From assembly GCA_020081605.1 (NCBI GenBank), contig JAHREC010000045.1, forward strand, positions 1,364,001 through 1,428,000: a stretch of DNA of 64,000 nt, in the 5' to 3' direction. The position numbers and the translations under genes are program-made. Each line of letters starts with the position of its first letter. The stretch's first letter is position 1. Source of the DNA: Albifimbria verrucaria (Eukaryota; Ascomycota; Sordariomycetes; Hypocreales; Stachybotryaceae). The notes beneath the pieces are model-generated. The model worked only from the letters and a program-made list of their open reading frames with translations. It searched no databases and was not told the origin of the DNA. Of this stretch, positions 48,201 through 60,400 are shown one piece after another.

Positions 48201-50153
48201 ACATTCGAGATACAGATTGTACCATTGTCACAAATTGTACCAGAGGGCCCACAGCCTTCGTTGTTGCCGCCATTGCCTGGGTTGAGTGGTACGCAAGCTC
48301 CAAGGACACAAGCTGTTCCCGCAGTACAAGCTGCACCCCTGGCTGGCATCCAGCTGTCACATCGATACAAGTACCAGCAATGCAAACCTCTCCCCGTTGC
48401 AACCAGGTGTTCCACAATTCGAGGTATCTGGACCGTCAATAGGACGACAAGCGTTGTCCAAGCATATGGTGCCTGGACCACATGCAGCTCCTCCGCAGTT
48501 GCTAGGATCAGTCCCAATATCAACCGTTAAGCATTGATTGCGGATACAGAGAGTGTTGGCAGGGCAGGCATTTCCAGGACCAGAACAATTCTGAGGATCT
48601 CCAAGGAGGTCAACACAAACTCCGTTGACCAAGATTTCACCAGCTGCGCAGGTATTTTCCCTGGCTGGGTGCCTGGTTGCGAACCGTCGGAGGGTTGACC
48701 TGGGTTCCCTCCATTGTTGGATCCATCACCACCTGACTGTCCTGGTGAACCTCCATTACCGCCTCCATTGCCGCCTCCATTGCCATTGCCTCCACTGCTT
48801 GCCCCATTTCCGGCTCCATTGTTAGGTCCACTACCGCCATTGGAGCCTCCAGACGAACCACCAACAGAACCGCCAGGTGGATTGCTTGGAGGAGCATTAG
48901 AGTTTCCTCCTGTGGTATTTTCCCCAGCTCCGCTGTTACTACCACCATTCGATGCACCTCCGCCTGAGCTGGATCCACCAGATGGTCCTCCATTGCCTGG
49001 TGTGCTGTTCACAGGGGTGCAGCACCTCCTCCCGATCCTGTATTAGGACCAGCAGAGCTCCCTGCGCCAGAAGACCCGGGAGAATTTCCATTATTTGGAC
49101 TCCCAGAGTTGGGTACGCCTGGAACTCCAGGGGCTCCTGTGCCTGTACCGCCAGTTGCGGTCTGACTACCTTGATTGCTTGAACTGGATGAACCTGCAGA
49201 TGCCCCGGCACCAGATGATCCTGGAGAATCGTTTCCACCAGTCTGGTTTGGTTTACCAGAGTTATTGGGGGATTGCACGAACTTAGCGTTGTAAAAGTCT
49301 CATCAAGGACGTTTGCAATGCAGCTTCCAGACACGCAGACCTCGCCTTTACCACACCCTGTTTCCTGATTGCCGCATGCCGATGGATCCAAACTGAGTGT
49401 CAATGGGCCACATCCATTTGAAGCAGAGCAGGTTTCGCTGGTCCCAGAGTTGATCGTATTGAGTGGGTTACAATTGCCTGCAGCACAAAGGCTGTTCGTC
49501 TCACAAGCTGTTCCTTGGCTGCCGCAATGAGCAGGGTCGACTCAATAACAACTGGAGAACAAATTCCAGCTTGGCATGTCCCAGTAAAAGGACATTGCGA
49601 GTCAGACTCGCACGACGTGGGATAAGTTCCAAGTGTGAGGGCAAGCAAGTGTTCTCGACACAGACGCTACCAGGTCCGCAAGGTGCACCAGAGGCACCAC
49701 AACGTAATGGGTTCGTGCCTATGGAAATAGGCACACAAGCGCTGTTAACACATAGCTCGCCCGACTGGCATGGGCCTAGGTCACCGCAGCTTTGTATATC
49801 CAAAGCCACTTCGATAGGTCGACATTGGCCATTGTCACACCACTGCCCAGTAGTGCACTCATTATTGCAGCTGGAAGTATCTGATCCGCTGGGCAAAGTT
49901 GTACAAACTCCTGCTACGCAGAGTTCCCTGCGTTGCAACCACTTCCTGTGCTGCCACAGTTGGAAAGATCGATATTGAGAAAGGCCGGTGTGCAGAAGCC
50001 ATTAACGCAGATGTTATGGTCAGGGCATAAGGGACCAGTTTGGCGTTTCGAGAGATGTTTGCCGCGAGGGAGGCCATGGACGTATGCGTTCACACACACA
50101 GTTAAATAATGAATATATATTAACAGCGAGAACATAATGGCTACCATGATCAT
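45208..50153 (-). CDS. Giant secreted cysteine-rich tandem-repeat protein
   Basis: Inferred 1,651 residues, no intron. Start at 50153 with a signal peptide ([20 protein letters not shown]) and a KR site soon after. Regions in order: (1) about 50050-49290, modules of the NCG...C..G..C..G.C kind resembling Stig1-like repeats; (2) about 49280-48670, a Gly/Ser/Asn/Pro-rich low-complexity linker; (3) about 48650-48080, more such modules; (4) about 48080-45490, some 25 tandem repeats of 31-40 residues with spacing C-x5-C-x7-C-x5-C and core [19 protein letters not shown], recalling Dickkopf-type N-terminal cysteine domains; (5) a (Gly-Ser-Thr)n tract; (6) a short Cys-rich end ([17 protein letters not shown]). 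Twelve frame breaks, eleven undercounts and one overcount of C/G runs, reconcile to a single frame. Probably a cell-wall or extracellular structural protein; function unknown. Confidence 0.75.
45299..45460 (-). repeat. Nine-base minisatellite coding (Gly-Ser-Thr)n
   Basis: The plus strand shows GTTGAACCA repeated about 16 times with only C/T and A/G changes, then a few degenerate units. In the minus-strand frame it encodes repeating Thr-Gly-Ser, a flexible and potentially O-glycosylated stalk just before the C-terminal Cys end. Copy number probably varies between strains. Confidence 0.85.
45490..48080 (-). repeat. About 25 tandem ~96-125-base repeats coding four-Cys modules
   Basis: On the plus strand the recurring landmark is the antisense of CQSNADCT, seen near 45513, 45687, 45834, 45952, 46076, 46195, 46303, 46423, 46543, 46635, 46727, 46827, 46924, 47018, 47118, 47216, 47315, 47400, 47497, 47593, 47688, 47783, 47880 and 47980, with a degenerate copy near 48070. 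Units in the downstream half of the protein have longer Gly/Ser linkers; copies nearest 48080 have lost most linker. Nucleotide divergence between units is clear, so they are not recent perfect copies. Confidence 0.85.
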
Positions 50154-52527
50154 GCATAGATTGGTCTGTTGGAAGGCTGTGGTTTCTGGTCCTTAGAAGT
50201 CTTTGTCCTCGAAGGGTATTTATAAGAATTTCGAAAGCATTCTTGGACTCATCATCTCGGAGTGCTCCTCCTTGATACCACAACACTCGTTCCACCCAGG
50301 AACTATCACTCTTGTTCAAAGTAAGATCATGACGCCGTGATGCTCTTTGCAGTTCCAAGCAAGGAACGCTTGCCCGTTCTTGTCTGGTAAATGGATCTGC
50401 CTCATTCCATACAAGATAGGCCCTGTCAAGTCGTCTTCATGAAGCCGCTAAGACATGTCACGGGTTCCAAATGGATCTCTCTGTGGGACTCAAGCGTCCA
50501 GCTGGCCTGGGAAGCTAAAATTGGACTTGTCTCCATCGAAATAGCTCACAAGTGAGCAATTTTCTACGAGAGACCCGCTGAGGATGAGCAAGACGCCGAC
50601 AGATGTTTTGATGTACGTGAAGTTCCATCCATGACTATATTCTGAATGTGTCATTCCAAGCATATTGAAACAATTAGTGGTCAGCTGGGAACGAGTGGCA
50701 CTTAGATTGGTAACCCAAATCAAAACTGAAAATCTACGAGAATTCCACAGATCGCAGAAAAACATATACAGTTTGAGATGTGTTTTTAGCTGGGAATAGT
50801 AGCCCGGAACCTAGCTGGTGAGAACCAGATCCAAGATGATTGGATTGTATCCATCAGCAATTTGTCTAGAACGTGGCTTTACGATACTAAAGAACTCCCT
50901 TATATGACGCTGTATTCTGGCCCCGACGTCATTCAAGCGGCTGTAAAGCATAAGCTTTTTCTTATATGCGCTTTATTCCATCCTAGTTACTTTTCAAGGG
51001 GCAAGCTATGCCGATATTTAGGACTGTGTGTCATGGTAATTTCTAAGAGTACGTTGTCACTAAAGGACACGTGCTGAAGCCTTTGCCGGTTGTGGAAATG
51101 TTTCCGAGATATCTCCAGCTACAAGCTGTGCAGATCTCCCGCCCCATCCATACTTTGACTTTACCAGCTCTCCACAATCAAGAGCATTTACGGGCGGCTC
51201 TAAGACAGTACCGGTCAGACGCTTCTACGTAACTCTCCCGGAACTTGGTGAGGTCCCCTCTTGGTGATTATGTTATGTAAGACATCTTGTCGATATGACA
51301 AGCTCTCAGCTTGCTCTCCTCGTTTATTGATCTCAGATATGGGTTTCCAATGACAAGAGACTGCAATTTATGTATCAGCTATCTGGCTAGCAATTCCCTG
51401 CGCAACGTAACCACATTGATCCAGATACCGGGATAGCCAGCAGGACAGTATATTCCGGCCCAAAGATGCTCATTCATGAAGCTAAAACGATACCGAGGAC
51501 CGGGAATAGGAACATAAGGTTATCTCTAGACCTATCGATGAAGTCACCTTTATTATTCCATCTCCCAATCCCAGCAAAGCTGTTCCTATGAACCTTAAAC
51601 TCGTCCTAGGAGAATATCTCCTTAACTGTTGTGTATCCACTTGGAGCAACTCAATTCTTCAACGGCTGGGTCCCTCAGATTCATACTAAGGCTTAGGAAG
51701 CGAATAGCATCACGAATTGTGTTAATCCATAAGAGTGTGGGGCATCCGGATAAGAAACGGTGGATGTGAACAAACTCGGAAGCTGAGCGATCCACATTCC
51801 AGAGCCCGGAGCGAAACCTATGTACATGACGTCGTAGGACTCCCGAAATGTAAAGAACTGGCATTATGATTGGCCAATCTACTCCGTATAACAGGGAGAG
51901 TTTTCATCGGAATGTCTCTAACGGGCGGTTAATCTGGCCTGGTCTCCCGGTTATACCATGTAGATCGTCCCGACTGTTTTGGAAGATCTCAAAGAGAAAT
52001 CGGCTGGGGCCGCTCTAGCTTTTTCATACTTGGCACCGAAGAGCAACTCTTGTACCTTTGTGGGCCTAGGTAGATCAAGGTACTTGAGGGAGATAACTGG
52101 CTTTTTACACCTCAGGTTCGAAGGTACTTACTGTTTGTGTTGATGGATTGATCAAGTTGAGACAGGGGAGAAACACGGTGCCACACAACCGGGATATGTC
52201 ATTGCTATCACCCTAACTTACAGGGACCTACGGAGTAGTCCTGTTCCAGATACTCAAAAGTGAGGGCACGGATTCAATTGTACAAGAGAAGAATCGCCAA
52301 GTACATTCACAATGTAGGTCAATCAGCAATAAGAACGAAAATGTTTGCAATCAAATGTTCATTTCGACTTCCAATCTGCTAGCGATTGTGTCTATGTTCA
52401 GCTCAAGGCTTTGCAAGGCTCATATTTACATGAATTTCAAGATGATCTCTATCCCAGAGATAGCAATTTCCATTGCTTCCATATCCCACCAAATCCCGGT
52501 GTGCGCCAATTTTACCGTAGAAAATGT
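50154..52527. other. Gene-free region
   Basis: 2.4 kb with the promoter of the repeat protein gene on the left and the AA9 3' side on the right. Open frames at 50490-50765 and 51622-51864 (minus) have no domain, signal peptide or conserved motif, and are not called. No repeat structure or RNA gene seen. Confidence 0.45.
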
Positions 52528-53642
52528 TTAAGCTCGGACGGGAGCAACGCGGACAGGGGCAACGCGCAGAGGAGCGACGTTGCGGGCCTTGACGTCACGA
52601 GCGTGGCGGCGGACCTTCTTGGAGCGCTTGCTCTTCTTGCAAGGGGTGGGAGCAGGGTTGGAGGGCTGCTCGGGCTCGGAGGCGGTAGGCTGAGGAGCGG
52701 CAGCCTGGGTGGAGCTGGAGGGAGCGGCGCTGGAGGAGGCGGCGCTGCCAGCGGAGGTGGGAGCAGGAGCCTGGGTAGGCTCAGGGGCGGCGGAAGAAGC
52801 AGGAGCCTTGGTGGGAGAGGGAGCGCTGCCAGAGCCGCTGCCAGTGGTGGGAGTGCCGGTGGAGGTGGCCTTGACGACGCTCTGGGCGGCGGCGGAGGCA
52901 CCCTCGATCAGGGCAGGGCCGGGGATGGGGTAGGTGTCAAGAGGAGTGTAGATGTTGAACAGGATGCCCTTGTCGTCAGCCTTGTACAGCTCAGTGCCCT
53001 TGACACCGGTGGGCTTCTCCGTGCCGGAGCCAGTGATCTCGAGGTTGAAGCACTGGGGGTAGGACTGGGCACCGTTCTCCTGGCCAGCGGAGTGGAGAGC
53101 GATGATCTCGTGACGGAGAACGTAGGAGCCGGGGGCAATGTTCTCGGGGATCTTGACCAGCCAGCCGTTGCCGTTCTTCAGGAGCTCGTCATCGGCGTAG
53201 GTACCGGGGCTGGCCTTGCCGTCGATGAGACCCTTCTCAGAGATCTTGAAGAACTCGAGGTCGGTCTTGTCGACCTTCTCGCAGCCATCAGCGCCGCAAG
53301 AAGCAAGGTAGTCCAGGATGGGACCCTTGTGGGACTCGGGCCAGGTGTCCCACTGGATGAAGATGGAGGCACCAGCGGCGACCTGGGCGTGGCCGCCAGC
53401 GTTCTTGGCGTCACGGTGGCAGATGATGTCGGGGAGCCGAAAGCATCGGGGGCAACGAAGCCGTTGTCAGTGGCGGTGGTGGACCAGCCGACAACAGTGG
53501 GAGGGTTGGCCATGTAGGCCATGGAGGTAACGTCGTAACCGGCGTACTCGACGCCATCAGCGATGATGTGGGTAGCGTGACCGTGGGCGGAAACGGCGAC
53601 GGCGCCGGCCAGGGCGGCAAGGGTAGCACGGGTGAAAGACAT
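52528..53642 (-). CDS. AA9 lytic polysaccharide monooxygenase with basic C-terminal tail
   Basis: Copper enzyme that oxidatively cleaves cellulose and related glucans; electrons can come from cellobiose dehydrogenase, encoded at the window's left end. Start 53642: signal peptide [19 protein letters not shown], then mature [14 protein letters not shown], so His1 would form the copper histidine brace. The second copper His is in [11 protein letters not shown] and the axial Tyr in [13 protein letters not shown]. After the catalytic domain (about residue 250) comes a Ser/Thr/Pro/Ala linker, then no CBM1 but a Lys/Arg-rich tail with repeated VAPVR units before the stop. One break near 53434 is repaired by one C; inferred 371 residues, no intron. 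Confidence 0.92.
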
Positions 53643-55481
53643 CTTGGATGATTCAAAAAGGAAGTTTTGTACCGTGTGTGGTGACAGGTAAGTTGATCCG
53701 GCTAGCGGGTTTGGTTTCGTTTCAAAGAATGGACAGACTTGGGTGAGTCGAAGGACCGTGTGAACTTCAGTCAATGAAGTGTAATGAATGAATGGAAGCG
53801 AATGGAAGCAAAGCCCTTGAGGGAATGTGAAAATGAACTGAAAGCTACTGGGTGAGCCTGTAGAGGAAAGGGAAAGTCGGAACGAGGAGGCGGAGGTTCC
53901 AAGGCTCTTATATCAATCTCGTTGCCCTCGGCGATTGATCTCGTCCCAGGCGCCATGTCATTTCGGCTAGCTGGGCCGAATGCTTGTGATAGAAATTCCA
54001 CCCAATCTGGTAAGCGAAAGGAGAAGGGGTACTATGCACACAGTAGGCGGCAAGCAGGGGGCAGGGGTCTGGCCGTGGGATGTGTGCCTGTTTCATCATA
54101 ATTGCTGTGGATCAGCCTCATAAGTCAACATGTTTTCGAGAAACCAAAAGAACGGCACAGCCAACCGAGAACAGTGGAGATATATTGGACCCTCGAGTTC
54201 CAGAATCGAAGCCTGGCATGGAGACAAAGCCAAGGAAGACACAGTGGATTGGGTTGGTTAATGTATGGACTTGTCGAGTTGAGTTGTCTCCTGGTAAACT
54301 GTGCGATATTTGCTTGAGGAAACAACTGCAGTACTTGGTGGTATCTTGGCGTCAGCAATTTTTCGATAAACGGTAATTTGCCAAGCAAAATAAAGACCAT
54401 CAGGATTTGGCCCCAAGATGCAGGCTGCCCATTCGAACTTCGGTTTTCGTCCCATCTCTGGCTGGTCCATCCTCGTAAACCTACCGGGGCTCCGATCGAT
54501 GAGGCTCCTGGATCCACCCTGCCAGACCTGAAACCCAGCGTGTATCTGATGAAGCAGGGTCCTCCCAACCCCCAAATGGCGCTTCTGCTTGCTCTGTAAA
54601 AATCTGCTGTCAATCTCAAACAAGACCTGGTCCTCCTTCGTCATCATGGCATGCAAGGAGCAGCTGTACGGCCATGGCCACGTTTAAATTGCTTGGCCTG
54701 TTTAGATGAGCTGGCTTGCCGAACGGCCGTTAAATTAATCTGCCCCAGACATGCGTTCTACGTAGCCAGCGAGATGTTATTTAATTGCGCCTGCGTCCGG
54801 ATCAGTCGTTGCCGAAAGTCATGATGCTCCTTCATTCAAGGCATGCCGGATGACATGCTCTTGTCAATGCCGCGGCTAGGCGGCATCGTCGTTGAACAGG
54901 CAGGTCTCCTCTGGTGGCCTATTTGTTTCTCTTGCCGCCTGTTTCGTTCCGAGCGCCTAAGCCAGCGATGCGATGCATAACACAGATCACAAGTTTCGAG
55001 CAAACCTGTACCAATCAGTTGTCGCCTATGCCTGCACGCGCAGAAGCGCTCACATGCACTGTTTTCTGTGATGTTTTGGCCAGAGCATGGCCCCCATGTG
55101 CGCGCGCATAGGCCTACCCGGGTCAACTGTGAGCGAGCACGGCCTCCTATTGCTCGTCAACGGCTGGTGTACACGACACGGGCCAACGGCGCCTGGTGGT
55201 GCAGCAAGTTAAACCGGAGAACGTTGGATCCAAACAAGTTGCGCAGGAGTTGCAAAAATAAAGAGCTGAAGATGCATCGCCATTAGAATGCGGCTTCAAG
55301 TGAGTCCATTTTTAGAAGACCATGCAGAAGCCTCATAGCACACGGCCAGAACGCTTTTATGGCAAGTGATGACGAAGACAGGCGAGCGAGATGTGGGAGC
55401 AACATCTTCCAGCAACAGACGAGGATTCATGGTCAGATGCCTCCCACGGCAAGTCATCTCATCGCGCGCTCTGACTATACC
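53643..55481. other. Gene-free region: AA9 promoter and tRNA 5' flank
   Basis: 1.8 kb without a supported gene. Overlapping short frames on both strands near 54080-54660 have no recognisable content. Confidence 0.5.
53907..53912 (-). promoter_or_regulatory. Possible TATA element of the AA9 gene
   Basis: TATAAG on the minus strand lies about 265 bases before the AA9 ATG. A long leader would be needed, so the assignment is weak. Confidence 0.25.
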
Positions 55482-55574
55482 GGATTCGTGGCCCAATGGC
55501 AAGGCGTCTGACTACGACTTGGGAAATTCCTCAAGGTCATCAGGAGATTGTGGGTTCGATCCCCACCGAGTCCT
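55482..55574 (+). tRNA. tRNA-Arg (anticodon ACG) with a 21-base intron
   Basis: Acceptor GGATTCG (55482-55488) pairs with CGAGTCC (55567-55573). The anticodon stem TCTGA pairs with TCAGG (55540-55544), with anticodon ACG at 55514-55516. The T arm is GTGGG TTCGATC CCCAC. The intron 55518-55538 is at the standard position one base after the anticodon. A run of nine T follows at about 55578, a typical RNA polymerase III stop. Confidence 0.9.
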
Positions 55575-55576
55575 AT

Positions 55577-55589
55577 GTTTTTTTTTCTT
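55577..55589 (+). terminator. Poly-T RNA polymerase III terminator of tRNA-Arg
   Basis: A run of nine T begins three to four bases after the tRNA and is followed by CTTCTTTTTTT, enough to stop RNA polymerase III. Confidence 0.7.
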
Positions 55590-56483
55590 CTTTTTTTCCC
55601 TTGTTCTCCTTTTTATCTTTTTCCCCTGCAGGCCACTATATCGACCTACCTGTACCTACTATACCTACTAAGGTAGCTACCTGTAATCTACCCATTTATG
55701 TCCAGTGTCGTCTGGATTCACAGCCCAGTGTCAAGGCGCCTCTCCCGCAGCAACCAACAGACTATGAACTCGATCCCTACTGACTTCTTCAACGCCCACG
55801 CAAGAAACTCCCTTTGCAGCATAGCAAAAGCAAACGGTGAGCCAATCCACCGTTTCGTATTCGGTGTCGAAGTGCGCTAGTTGCCCTATCCGAGACCATC
55901 CCAGCCCAATAAGGGAGCTGCTCCACCACGGCAGAAAGGTAGAATCAACGCTGCGAATGTTCAATTCACAAGCAGCCCTTCTCCAGAGCCAAAGACACTA
56001 TCATGGCTAAGCTCACCATCACCCATCCATGTCAAGTAGGCTCTCTAGAAAACAACCACCTGCAGCACGCGCCAGTAGCGACTGCCAGCTTGATTCACCC
56101 TGTCTCATCATGTGCCGAATGACCCTTGTCAGGAGATCACCACACTAGCCCAAGCTCTGTCTGACGCTAAGAAGCTCAAGCCAGCTTCCAGAACTGCACA
56201 ATGCTTGGGATCGTAATCTTATCAGGCGCCCATGTGTAGCCAAATGGGCAATTTAGACGAAAACTTCTTGGTCAGCCACTGGCTGTTCATGCGAAGGATC
56301 AAGAAACCCCAGCTCTGTCCTGTCCTTCTTTCTTCAAGCATCATCCCCCTCATCTCATTAGACTCACGACGCCTCCTTGCATGACGAAGAAGCCAGCTGA
56401 AAGTCGAGCACCTCAGCAGATATTTATAGGCGGCAACGCAGCGTTTCTTCAGTATTACTAGCTCCTCAGCTCAGGGGCGCGGA
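55590..56483. other. Gene-free region upstream of membrane protein gene
   Basis: 894 bases, pyrimidine-rich near 55590-55630, then mixed. Promoter of the next gene lies at its right end. Small frames at 55698-55964 are on both strands and unsupported. Confidence 0.45.
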
Positions 56484-57419
56484 ATGCTCGAAGCGACTGT
56501 TGAGCCCAAGGTGGAACCGGTCGTGGCTCCTCTCGCAACTTCAGCCATGTTGCAGGATCCAGAGGCAGAGGCAGGGGTAGCACCAATCTCTTCAGAAAAG
56601 CCAGTGCCGAACCACAATGACGATGAAGACGCTGACCGGCGGCATCTGGAGCCCAGTAGCCGCCTTACGGGTCACCAGCTCTTCTACATCGTCGGCCTGG
56701 ATGGTTTCGGAGGCATGGCGCTGTCTGCAGGCGTCAATTTTGCAATTGCTTACGGTAAAGACCCTTTCCCCATGCCGATCCCTGCAAGAAGGGACCAGCC
56801 CACCTGCAAATTAATAGCGGGTAATCCCCTGTATATGCAAGATTGGCAGACCACGGGTGATCAATATGCTAACTGAAGCCAAAGCTATGTACACAACACA
56901 GAACACTGTCAAGAACCCCATCAGGCTCTTTCAATTACCCAACACGCTCGCTGGTGACGCTGCCGTCACTACGTTTGTGCAATGTATCCTGACATGGTTC
57001 GTAGAGCTGGGCCTAGTCGGCTTCGACCTCAAACAACGATCTGTCCAACCTATTGGCTTCGTACCTGAGCCCAAATCACCATTGTTGCGATGGCTATTCA
57101 TGCTGCCGTTGGACGACGAACCCGCAACCGTGGATTCCAAGTCTAATTGTTTCACCGGCTTAGCCACATTTTTCCAGAACGCGCTTCGTGGGTTCTTCCT
57201 TGCAGTTGTTGGCTTCATCTTATTATGGCCGATTGGTGTAGGAGCACTCACAGCATTGGGCGAGCGACAGGGTGGCGATTACACCTACTCGGATCGCTGG
57301 ACACCACAAGCCTTTAAAGGTGTATATGGGGGATGTTAGGCCTATTAACAACGCCTCCCATGGCTGTATTCTGGCTTCTCAAAGCTGGATGGAAAGCCAA
57401 GCATGGCTCTGGCGGTTGA
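56484..57419 (+). CDS. Conserved fungal multi-pass membrane protein (DUF2456-like)
   Basis: Function unknown. Exon 1 (56484-56754) encodes an acidic, Pro/Glu-rich N-terminus followed by LTGHQLFYIVGLDGFGGMAL and GVNFAIAY, the first helix. A 130-base intron (56755-56884) leads to exon 2 with FQLPNTLAGDAAVTTFVQCI, VELGLVGFDL, VQPIGFVPEP, GFFLAVVGFILLWPIGVGAL and FKGVYGG. The frame breaks near 57333 in a run of five G; one more G adds a further helix (LLTTPPMAVFWLLKAGWKAK) and ends at 57419. Inferred 268 residues with four or five helices. The family assignment is from memory of its conserved segments. Neither location nor partners can be read from the sequence. Confidence 0.75.
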
Positions 57420-60400
57420 GCAAGACCTGGAGAGAATACAGTATTGTACCACGGAACAGAACTCATGCACCATCTTTAGTCTCGCCTTCGCCCGTCCTAC
57501 GATGATACTCAGATGCAGGTAGCCAAGTCGAACCCGCATTCAAGTCGATATATGGCTACTACATTACCGACTCAAGTCAGGTTAAACAACAGCCAACGAG
57601 CATCACAAAGCTGTTCAGGAAATAGCCTTCCACTGATCAGTGGCGCCTTCCAAAACTCCCGAAGATTTAACATACTACGGACCACATTCCCCTGTTTGAT
57701 TCGTTATGGTTTCGATCAAACATTTCACAAATTTCCTGCCGACCTCTGATAAGATCTTATAGAGTGGCGATAGATTACGGATTGAGATGGCGAATAGAAC
57801 CCATAGAAGATGAAGAGAAAAGGCGACGGAGAGGCATGTCATATAGCCTCGACAATCGAGCATCCAGTCTCGAAAACTCATCACCTCCTTGTGATGCCGC
57901 CTCTGCTAGAAGATATAGATACTTCACAATATACCATGCAAAGCATGTAGTTTAGTTAGGTGCTTCACAAAGACCTACTTCATAAACATTAACACATGTG
58001 TTTCTGTATTATTTCTCACGCGCCACGCAGGGCTCAAACTAAGCAGCTTAGTCCTTTCTCAACCAGTTCCCGAGACATAGATTGCTGAATTCTCACTGTT
58101 TCGTGACGTAGGGGTATGCTCTTTAACGGACGCGCAGATCTGCCTTTGTTTTTGAATCGAACATTTACTTATTGTAATGACGGAGTAGATTGACAATAGA
58201 AATATGAAGATCTGTGGGAAATGGGGACTGCTCAACTCGAAATTTTGTCAAGGACAGAGCCGTTGATAGAGTATGTGGTCTACCCTATACAGCTTGATAA
58301 GTATTCACGTCCTGTCTTTCCGAGTTCGAGCAATAGAATTTAAAGAAAGCCAATCACTAAGAAACGTTCTATCATATGAATAACTTCTAATCCTAAGTAA
58401 ATTATATATTTGACTGTAATACGACAATCGTTTCCGTTATGGATCCAAGATCCAACACTACGTAAAGAAAGTGTTGATCAATGGACATAGATTTGTCGAA
58501 CGTATTTCATACAATACCCAACGTTAGATGCTTGCTCAGTATAGAGCTTTGGTCCTTATAAAACTATTTAATGCCAAATTGTAGAGGCTTCCTGCAGAAA
58601 AACCATCAATACGGAACTGGCCAGTATTATGTGTCAAAGATGCTTGGAAGTGTGAAGCAGCTCTAATCTCGATACTCCCCACACACGAGAGTGATTTTTG
58701 CTCATAACATAGCTCATCAGCCTTATTTTACCAAAAACAGGAGAACTTCATCACGAGGCGGGATGCTCCTTGTGTTCAATAACAAGGCCCCTACAATATG
58801 GCGAGATACAAATGTGAGCATTTACGATTGGAGGTAAGCTCAGGTAGTTGAAATATTGGTAATAGTTAAATATGTGGCTAGATACCTTCGAGCTGTATGA
58901 CAATCGTAGTAGGCCGAATACAATAATACAGACACCGCAACTACCCTACGCCAGTCTACCCCTATTTACACATATTTGGCATGTGAGGACTTTTCAGGGG
59001 CAAGTGCGCAAGCTCAAAGGCTGACCAGACATATAACTATCCCTCTGACGAGAGGAGCCTTCGATATTCTCTCTTGTGGGTAAGACAGATGCACTCGCTG
59101 GTGATAATGCAGGTCATTGAAGCATTAGGGAGACATACTATCGATTCCTCAGCATTTCACATCCGTGGCCTAATATCTCGAGAGCATAACACTTGTCTAC
59201 CTTCTTTACTAACGATCTCATGCCCTGAAGACGCTTTGTTCAGGGTTAGGGCTCAATGGCTAGAAGACCCAGCACTTCTGCTGGGTCTGATGCACTCTCG
59301 ACGTCTCTTGAAAATCCGCGGGAGGGAACAGTTCTCTGTGGCCTAGTCTCGTGAGAGTGCAACTTCTTGAAACCAAAGAAATGCGTTATTATTTGGCGTG
59401 TAGTAGCTCATGGATTGGTAATTGGTTCATATTGAACGCAAATGACATGCCTGAAAGGGTGCTCCTGAATGAGCTTTGGATTTCGGTATTAGACGATGGA
59501 CACTGACAGATCGACAGAAAATGTTAGACGTATCGTCATTATTGCCACTCCAATACAAGAGCAGAAAGGTCAGCTGAAGCCTAGAATGATGACAAGCAAT
59601 GTGTGATCGTGGGATGAAAATCACACTGCGGAAATCATCACAAGCCGCACGGTCAGTGGCACCAGTCATTTCCCAACAAGACACACCCAAACATGATCAA
59701 AACTACAGGGGCAATTTTTCAGCTACCATTCTTTTCCTTTTCTGTCGTCTGATCGTCTAGGAGGCACCAGCGCTTCCAACCATCTTACAGCTCGATCTGT
59801 GTCCAGAACACGACGCATTGACAAGCTAGAGCTGTGCCAGGCCTAGATCTCACGAGACCCAATAGTCAGAACCTCAGCCGTATTGGTGTCTCGGACGAAA
59901 AGTTCCTCGAGCCAGGAACCTGGAGTGTGCTCTGTGAGATCATCCAGAATATGTATGCCTGATGACGGCATCAACTTGGTGCTCTGCACGGCTGAAATCC
60001 CTGCAACAGCCTAAAGTTGGACAACATCGATTGCACACAGCTTCATCAGATTTCAGAGTGGGTTACATTGCGATGCCGAGAAGTATAATGACTTCTCGAA
60101 AAGACCTCAATGTGAAGATCATACCAAAAACAACCCCTGAGGGTGTAAAATTGAGACATCATCGAGTGTTGCCACCCTGGTTCTCGATCCATGGCTTATA
60201 TCGGTGACGAAGGAAATAACACCGATGGCAATAACAGCTTGGATATTCCTTGGTTTCTTGGGTCTCGGGCCCTCGCCCTCTGCTTGACAGTCTTTATGGT
60301 GCTGAATGGATGGTTTCATAGATACAAGACCGAAGTTAGGCGTGATCGCACGCAATCCTACTATGATATTGGTAATCCGGTGCACTTTTGTATGTCTGAT

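Noticed and set aside
52345..53517. Long plus-strand Gly/Ala/Ser/Val-rich open frame of 390 codons
   Set aside because: Antisense of the AA9 gene; composition mirrors the codon bias and linker of that gene, while the minus strand has clear AA9 motifs.
57764..57955. Arg-rich plus-strand frame resembling a protein end
   Set aside because: No upstream exon could be joined and no domain recognised.
57900..59000. AT-rich stretch as a RIP-degraded transposon
   Set aside because: No terminal repeats, target-site duplication or transposase remnant could be seen; a repeat search over the genome would be needed.
59074..59346. 90-codon plus-strand frame
   Set aside because: No recognisable content and no supporting context.
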